Positions 59,708 through 64,000 of a stretch of 64,000 nt of DNA are shown piece after piece. Position 1 is the stretch's first letter. Each line of letters starts with the position of its first letter. Under the pieces are notes generated by a model. That model made no database searches and was not told the origin of the DNA. It saw only the letters and a list, made by a program, of their open reading frames with translations. This DNA is from Lentzea jiangxiensis (GTDB taxonomy: Bacteria > Actinomycetota > Actinomycetes > Mycobacteriales > Pseudonocardiaceae): contig NZ_FNIX01000025.1 of assembly GCF_900104175.1 (NCBI RefSeq), positions 1 to 64,000 on the forward strand, in the 5' to 3' direction. The position numbers and the translations under genes were made by a program.

Positions 59708-59750
59708 ACGGGGTCTCTTCCCGGACCTTCGCCCCAGGAAGAGACCCCGT
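59708..59750. terminator. Perfect 14-bp stem-loop between DUF1015 and STAS genes
   Basis: ACGGGGTCTCTTCC (59708-59721) pairs with GGAAGAGACCCCGT (59737-59750), loop 15 bases. It lies 75 bases after the DUF1015 stop and about 108 bases before the STAS ATG. Most likely a terminator; a leader role for the STAS gene is possible. Confidence 0.65.
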
Positions 59751-59857
59751 GGCAGAAAGAGGCGCTTCGGAGTCCACCGGCCCTGGTGGTCGTGGACCCG
59801 CTGACGTCTCATCGTGGGGAACCAGGTTCGCGGTCTCCCGCCTGTGAGGCACCGACG

Positions 59858-60172
59858 ATGGAACCGGAACGAGGCTTGCTGCGGGTGCGCCGCCACGACG
59901 CCGTGGTGGCGCTGACCGGTGAGGTCGACCTGACCACGAGCGACCTGCTGAGGTCGGAGCTCGCCCTCGCCCGCGCCTCGGGGGACGGCGACGTGGTGGT
60001 CGACTTCACCGGCCTGACGTTCATCGGCTCGAGCGGCCTGCACGTGCTCATCGAGACCGCCGAGGCGCTGGGCGAGCGGCGGCTGGTGCTGCTCGGCGGC
60101 GGCTGGGCCGCTTACGTCGTGAACCTGCTCGGACTCACGCTGAAGTTCCCGAACATCGTTGTCGAACAATGA
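59858..60172 (+). CDS. STAS-domain protein (anti-sigma factor antagonist type)
   Basis: A 104-residue STAS domain: LLRVRRHDAVVALTGEVDLT, then VVVDFTGLTFIGSSGLHVLI, where the Ser of IGSSGL is the usual phosphorylation site, and LGLTLKFPNIVVEQ at the end. Such proteins release sigma factors by binding anti-sigma kinases. No anti-sigma or sigma gene is adjacent. ATG at 59858 is chosen because GAGG lies upstream and the domain begins at once. Confidence 0.85.
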   Translation: MEPERGLLRVRRHDAVVALTGEVDLTTSDLLRSELALARASGDGDVVVDFTGLTFIGSSGLHVLIETAEALGERRLVLLGGGWAAYVVNLLGLTLKFPNIVVEQ

Positions 60173-60346
60173 TGTCCGGGCTGTCCACTGAGGACGCCGC
60201 TGGAAGGGTCCCGGAGTTCGCCGCCCGCGCCGCGCGCCTGGGGGACGTGCCGCTGGTCCGCGACCGAGATCGCCGTCCCCGGCTCCCCGCCCCGCGTGAT
60301 CCAGCCGCCGGCGCACGTCGAGACCGGCCTCGACCACTGAAGGCCG

Positions 60347-60787
60347 TCAGGCGCCGAAGTCCTTGCCGGGCAGCCACCCGTTGGGGATGTCCGTGACGCG
60401 CCACCGCGGCACGGCCACCTTGACCGCCCGGACCGGCGTGGCGAGGAACGGGCCCGCCTCGGACACCTTCGCCACGAGCGCTTGCCGCACGAGCTCGTCC
60501 TCGGCGCCGCCGACCACCACGGCCGTACCGCGCGCCTGCAGGAACGGCTCCATCGGCGACCCGGTGGACACGACCAGCGACACCTCGGGGTTCTCCCTGA
60601 TCGCCTTGAGCGTCCGCCCGCGCTCCTCCAGCACGAGAACGAGCTCGTGCGGCCCCCGTTCGGTGAAGTACACGCCGCTCACCCACGAGCCGTCCGAACC
60701 GGCCGTGGCGAGGAACATCGACTTGTGCGCGGCGAGCGTGCGGTGCAGCAACGCCTCGACGGCGCCGCGCTGTCCGGTGGTGGTCAC
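60347..60787 (-). CDS. Pyridoxamine 5'-phosphate oxidase-like FMN/F420-binding protein
   Basis: A 146-residue split-barrel protein of the PNPOx-like superfamily. Visible features: KSMFLATAGSDGSWVSGVYF, the strand HELVLVLEERGRTLKAIREN, VSLVVSTGSPMEPFLQARGT and a C-terminal VKVAVPRWRVTDIPNGWLPG. Members bind FMN, F420 or heme; the ligand here is undetermined. It is a single gene; an inverted repeat lies just upstream. Confidence 0.82.
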   Translation of the reverse strand: MTTTGQRGAVEALLHRTLAAHKSMFLATAGSDGSWVSGVYFTERGPHELVLVLEERGRTLKAIRENPEVSLVVSTGSPMEPFLQARGTAVVVGGAEDELVRQALVAKVSEAGPFLATPVRAVKVAVPRWRVTDIPNGWLPGKDFGA

Positions 60788-60793
60788 TGGTCC

Positions 60794-60821
60794 TCCGTGA
60801 GTTCGGTGATGCGCTCACGGA
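60794..60821. promoter_or_regulatory. Inverted repeat upstream of PNPOx-like gene
   Basis: TCCGTGAG (60794-60801) and CTCACGGA (60814-60821) form a perfect 8-base inverted repeat with a 12-base spacer, starting 7 bases before the PNPOx-like ATG on the minus strand. It could be an operator or a leader hairpin; no regulator is adjacent. Confidence 0.3.
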
Positions 60822-61004
60822 ATCGGCCCCGGCGCAGCGCGGCTGTTGCGAATTCCACCGATCGATACCGTTGCGACGGGCCACCGGCGGCGGGCGATCA
60901 CGGACGCGGCTGTCGCGCCGGAGCGGCCGTGGACTGTCCCGCCTGCGGTGTGAGCGTTCGCACCAGGCACAATGTGGGCCGTGGGTGTCTCGGAGGGAGC
61001 TGCG

Positions 61005-61715
61005 GTGGGCCAGGGTCAGTTGCGCGGTGTGGTCGCTCTCGACGGACCGTCCGGCACCGGCAAGTCCACCGTCGCGAAGCGGCTCGCGATGGCGCTGGAC
61101 GCGCGCTACCTCGACACCGGCTCGATGTACCGGGCGATCACGGTGGCGGTGCTGCGCGCGGGAGTGGACCCGGCTGACGAGGCGGAGGTCGCCGAGGTCG
61201 CGGACAACGCGGTGCTGGTCGTCGGCACCGACCCCGCTCGGCCGGGCATCACGCTCGACGGCGACGACGTGTCGGCGGAGATCCGCGGCCCCGAGGTGAC
61301 CCTCGCGGTGTCGCCGGTGTCCGCGGCGCGGCACGTGCGGGAGCTGCTCGTGGCCCAGCAGCGCGCGATCATCGCGGACGCGCTGGACCACGTGGGCGGC
61401 ATCGTCGTCGAGGGGCGTGACATCGGCACCGTCGTGTCGCCGGACGCCCCGCTGAAGGTCTACCTGACGGCGTCGGCCGACGCGCGGGCCGTGCGCAGGA
61501 CCAAGCAGGACAACGCCGCCGGCCGTCAGTCCACTGTGGACGCGGTGCTGGCGGACGTGCAGCGCCGGGACGACTACGACTCGTCGCGCGCGGTGTCGCC
61601 GTTGAAGGCGGCCGAAGACGCGGTGGAGCTCGACAACACCGACCTCGACCTCGCGGGCACCATCGACGCGTTGCTCGAGCTCGTGCACGAGCGCGGGCTG
61701 CGGGTGACCGGGTGA
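61005..61715 (+). CDS. cmk: Cytidylate kinase
   Basis: A 236-residue (d)CMP kinase. The P-loop is VVALDGPSGTGKSTVAKRLA, followed by RYLDTGSMYRAITVAVLRAG, the CMP-binding VVEGRDIGTVVSPDAPLKVY and RRDDYDSSRAVSPLKAAEDA. GTG at 61005 is preferred because GGAGG lies 8 bases upstream; GTG at 60981 or ATG at 60972 would add 8-11 residues. The stop overlaps the acyltransferase start (GTGA). The order cmk-acyltransferase-der is widely conserved in actinobacteria. Confidence 0.93.
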   Translation: MGQGQLRGVVALDGPSGTGKSTVAKRLAMALDARYLDTGSMYRAITVAVLRAGVDPADEAEVAEVADNAVLVVGTDPARPGITLDGDDVSAEIRGPEVTLAVSPVSAARHVRELLVAQQRAIIADALDHVGGIVVEGRDIGTVVSPDAPLKVYLTASADARAVRRTKQDNAAGRQSTVDAVLADVQRRDDYDSSRAVSPLKAAEDAVELDNTDLDLAGTIDALLELVHERGLRVTG

Positions 61716-62344
61716 GCGTTCCCGAGGGGACACTGCCCTGGCTGTTCGACCTCGGGCGCTGGATCGGGCGCGTCCCCTACGCCTGGCAGTTCCGGCTGCG
61801 GGTGCACGGGCGCGACCGCGTACCCTTGAGCGGCGGCGTGGTCGTCGTCGCCAACCACAGCTCGATGGCCGACGGGCCGATCCTGTTCGGGGTGCTGCCC
61901 CGGCGCGTGACGTTCCTGATCAAGCAGGAGATGTTCCAAGGCGTCGTCGGCTACCTCCTGCGCAAGATCGGGCAGATCCCCGTCAAGCGGCAGGAGGCCG
62001 ACCGCACAGCGCTGACCAGCGCGTTGTCCGTGCTCAGAGCAGGCGGTGTGATCGGGGTCTTCCCCGAGGGCACGCGCGGCGAGGGCGACGTGGCGAACGC
62101 GCAGAACGGCGCGGCGTGGCTGGCCAAGACCTCCGGCGCGGTGGTGCTGCCGATCGCCTGCCGCGGGACCTACCAGGCGAAGGGCTGGCGGCCCGAGGTC
62201 GACGTGCTGATCGGTGAGCCGTTCCACCTCCCCGAGGGGAAGGGACGAGCCGCCCTGGGCGTTGCGACCGAGCAGGTGCGCGACCGCCTGGCGACACTGG
62301 TCGCCGAACTAGACGGACAACGTGCGAGTGAGGGAAGACGATGA
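61712..62344 (+). CDS. 1-acyl-sn-glycerol-3-phosphate acyltransferase family protein
   Basis: A 210-residue PlsC-type acyltransferase of phospholipid synthesis. The catalytic motif is [20 protein letters not shown] (NHxxxxD), the glycerophosphate motif is [20 protein letters not shown] (FPEGTR), with [17 protein letters not shown] later. It overlaps cmk and der by 4 bases each, so the three proteins are translationally coupled. Confidence 0.9.
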   Translation: MSVPEGTLPWLFDLGRWIGRVPYAWQFRLRVHGRDRVPLSGGVVVVANHSSMADGPILFGVLPRRVTFLIKQEMFQGVVGYLLRKIGQIPVKRQEADRTALTSALSVLRAGGVIGVFPEGTRGEGDVANAQNGAAWLAKTSGAVVLPIACRGTYQAKGWRPEVDVLIGEPFHLPEGKGRAALGVATEQVRDRLATLVAELDGQRASEGRR

Positions 62345-63762
62345 CGGACCTGGACGGCACCTGGGAGGACGAGGCCGACTGGTCAGCCTTCGACGACCTC
62401 GACGGCGAGGGCGGCGGGGAATCCGCGCCGCCACAGCCGGTGCTCGCGGTGGTCGGACGGCCGAACGTCGGCAAGTCCACGCTGGTCAACCGCATCATCG
62501 GCCGCCGTGAGGCCGTGGTGCAGGACGTGCCGGGCGTGACGCGTGACCGCGTGGCGTACGACGCGCTGTGGAACGGCCGCAAGTTCACCGTGGTCGACAC
62601 GGGTGGCTGGGAGCCGGACGCGGTCGGGCTGCAGGCCTCCGTGGCCGCCCAGGCCGAGCTCGCGATGGCGACCGCGGACGTGATCCTGCTGGTCGTGGAC
62701 GGCTCCGTCGGCGCGACGTCGACCGAGGAGGCCGTCGCGAAGGTCCTGCGCCGGTCGAAGAAGCCCGTGATCCTGTGCGCGTCGAAGGTGGACGACGACC
62801 GGCTGCTGGCCGACATCGCGTCGCTGTGGTCGCTGGGCCTCGGCGAGCCGTACCCGGTCTCCGGCCTGCACGGCCGCGGCTCCGGTGACCTGCTCGACGT
62901 GATCCTCGACAAGCTGCCCGAGACCCCGCGCGACGACTTCGGCGCCCGCAGCGGCGGCCCCCGGCGCGTGGCGCTCGTCGGCAAGCCGAACGTCGGCAAG
63001 TCGTCGCTGCTCAACCGCCTGACCGGCGAGAACCGCTCGGTCGTCGACTCGGTCGCCGGCACCACCGTCGACCCGGTCGACTCGCTGGTGGAGCTCGACG
63101 GCGAGATCTGGCGCTTCGTCGACACCGCCGGTCTGCGCAAGCGGGTGAAGTTCGAGAGCGGCGCCGAGTACTACGCCTCGCTGCGCACGAAGTCCGCGAT
63201 CGAGACCGCCGAGGTCGCGATCGTGCTGCTCGACGCCCACGAGCCGCTCGCCGAGCAGGACCTGCGCGTGCTGACGATGGTCGTCGAGTCGGGCCGCGCC
63301 TGCGTGCTGGCGTTCAACAAGTGGGACCTCGTCGACGAGGACCGCCGCAACGAGATGATCCGCGAGCTCGAACGCGGCCTGGTGCGCGTCCCGTGGGCCG
63401 ACAAGGTCAACATCTCGGCCCTGACCGGCCGCGCCGTGCACAAGCTCGCGCCGGCGTTGCGCACGGCGTTGAACTCGTGGGACACCCGAGTCCCGACCGG
63501 CCGCCTGAACCAGTGGCTGACCGAGCTCATCGCCGCGACCCCGCCGCCCGTGCGCGGCGGCAAGCAGCCGAAGGTGCTGTTCGCGACCCAGGCCTCGACC
63601 CGCCCGCCGACGTTCGTGCTGTTCACGACCGGTTTCCTCGAGGCGTCGTACCGCCGCTTCATCGAGCGCAGGCTGCGCGAGGAGTTCGGCTTCGAGGGCA
63701 GCCCGGTCCGCATCTCCGTGCGCGTGCGCGAGAAGAAGAAGGCCGGCGCAGGCAAGAAGTAG
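62341..63762 (+). CDS. der: Ribosome assembly GTPase Der (EngA)
   Basis: A 473-residue double GTPase for 50S subunit assembly. G domain 1: [31 protein letters not shown] and a G4 motif CASKVDDD. G domain 2: [33 protein letters not shown] and [14 protein letters not shown]-like domain follows, and the C-terminus is Lys-rich ([12 protein letters not shown]). An acidic N-terminal extension of about 30 residues is usual in actinobacteria. G4 of domain 1 has Ser where NKxD is expected. Confidence 0.95.
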   Translation: MTDLDGTWEDEADWSAFDDLDGEGGGESAPPQPVLAVVGRPNVGKSTLVNRIIGRREAVVQDVPGVTRDRVAYDALWNGRKFTVVDTGGWEPDAVGLQASVAAQAELAMATADVILLVVDGSVGATSTEEAVAKVLRRSKKPVILCASKVDDDRLLADIASLWSLGLGEPYPVSGLHGRGSGDLLDVILDKLPETPRDDFGARSGGPRRVALVGKPNVGKSSLLNRLTGENRSVVDSVAGTTVDPVDSLVELDGEIWRFVDTAGLRKRVKFESGAEYYASLRTKSAIETAEVAIVLLDAHEPLAEQDLRVLTMVVESGRACVLAFNKWDLVDEDRRNEMIRELERGLVRVPWADKVNISALTGRAVHKLAPALRTALNSWDTRVPTGRLNQWLTELIAATPPPVRGGKQPKVLFATQASTRPPTFVLFTTGFLEASYRRFIERRLREEFGFEGSPVRISVRVREKKKAGAGKK

Positions 63763-63825
63763 CTCACCCGTTGATGACCCGACCAGCCGGTTGCCCTTCG
63801 TGACGGGGTGCGGTTGGTTGGGTTG

Positions 63826-64000
63826 GTGGCCGTACGAGTGGTGCTAGCCGACGACGAGGCCCTGCTGCGGCGGGGCCTGAAAGTCCTCCTCGAAGCCGAT
63901 GGCCGGGTGGAGGTGGTCGGCGAGGCGGCCGACGGCGCCGAACTGGTCGAGGTCGTCCTGGCCCACCTGCCGGACGTCGTGCTGGTCGACGTCCAGATGC
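63826..64000 (+). CDS. Response regulator receiver domain, NarL/FixJ type (partial)
   Basis: The first 58 residues of a two-component response regulator, cut by the window end. VRVVLADDEALLRRGLKVLL carries the acidic pair, and LPDVVLVDVQM carries the phospho-acceptor Asp of the receiver. The output domain is not visible. The GTG at 63826 is the first start in frame, and the gene begins 63 bases after der. Confidence 0.85.
   Translation, partial: MAVRVVLADDEALLRRGLKVLLEADGRVEVVGEAADGAELVEVVLAHLPDVVLVDVQM

Noticed and set aside
60169-60396. 75-codon plus ORF after the STAS gene
   Set aside because: It runs into the antisense of the PNPOx-like gene and switches to Arg/Pro-rich text; the first 30 codons look protein-like but match nothing, so I could not support a gene or pseudogene.
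1-64000. tRNA, rRNA, CRISPR, prophage or biosynthetic gene cluster
   Set aside because: No cloverleaf-like or rRNA sequence, no regular direct repeats with spacers, no phage structural genes and no PKS/NRPS or RiPP-modifying enzymes were seen in reading the window.

Overview
This 64 kb window is high-GC actinomycete chromosome. Many GTG starts, 4-base start/stop overlaps, a single-chain acyl-CoA carboxylase, an LCP wall-polymer transferase, an accessory SecA2 and a recurrent GTCCAC(T/A)GTGGAC palindrome point to the Pseudonocardiales (a Lentzea-, Saccharothrix- or Amycolatopsis-like organism). The genus is an inference. I saw no rRNA, tRNA or CRISPR.

Layout. 1-338: end of an IS630-type element cut by the window edge, abutting the stop codon of an atypical LuxR regulator. 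338-4616: acyl-CoA operon (two acyl-CoA dehydrogenases, MaoC hydratase, LuxR regulator) divergent from a TetR gene across a 9-3-9 palindrome. 4626-11197: end-joining type repair genes (LigD-like polymerase, LigC-like ligase) around a decayed phosphotransferase pseudogene, a family of unknown function (first paralog), a tiny cysteine-rich ORF, a TAP-like lipoprotein lacking its serine nucleophile and an EamA exporter. 11194-23398: mixed housekeeping (RibD-like reductase, ZapE, ABC-F, secreted crystallin-like protein, GNAT, DUF2252, rocD, ppk2, Tat-exported lactonase, HipA-like kinase with DUF3037, LCP protein). 23399-26977: 3-hydroxybutyrate dehydrogenase, MHS transporter and GAF/PucR regulator.

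27052-37120 is a complete choline-to-glycine catabolic locus: choline dehydrogenase-like GMC enzyme, betaine-aldehyde dehydrogenase, ferredoxin reductase and Rieske ferredoxin on the minus strand; IclR regulator, dimethylglycine dehydrogenase, monomeric sarcosine oxidase and GbcA-like Rieske oxygenase on the plus strand. A matched GTTGC-N26-GCAAC element precedes both arms.

37455-54763 holds secA2 and an acyl-CoA locus: fused carboxylase with an MHS transporter, Spo0M, GlsB-like protein, TetR, acyl-CoA dehydrogenase, thiolase, several SDRs, MaoC hydratase and a quinone oxidoreductase. Four copies of CTAAGC-N4-GCTTAG sit at the carboxylase, tetR/dehydrogenase and SDR-MaoC promoters, which suggests one TetR regulon. 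54846-60787: second paralog of the unknown family under an SOS-box-like site, a cytosolic subtilase with a separately encoded propeptide-like partner, a KhtTU-type K+/H+ antiporter, DUF1015, a STAS protein and a PNPOx-like protein. 60981-64000: cmk, an acyltransferase and der as a tightly coupled operon, then a response regulator cut by the window end.

The most interesting points are the cysteine-rich ORF, the two inferred regulons, the paralogous unknown family with possible DNA-damage promoters, the subtilase/propeptide pair and the HipA-like/DUF3037 pair.
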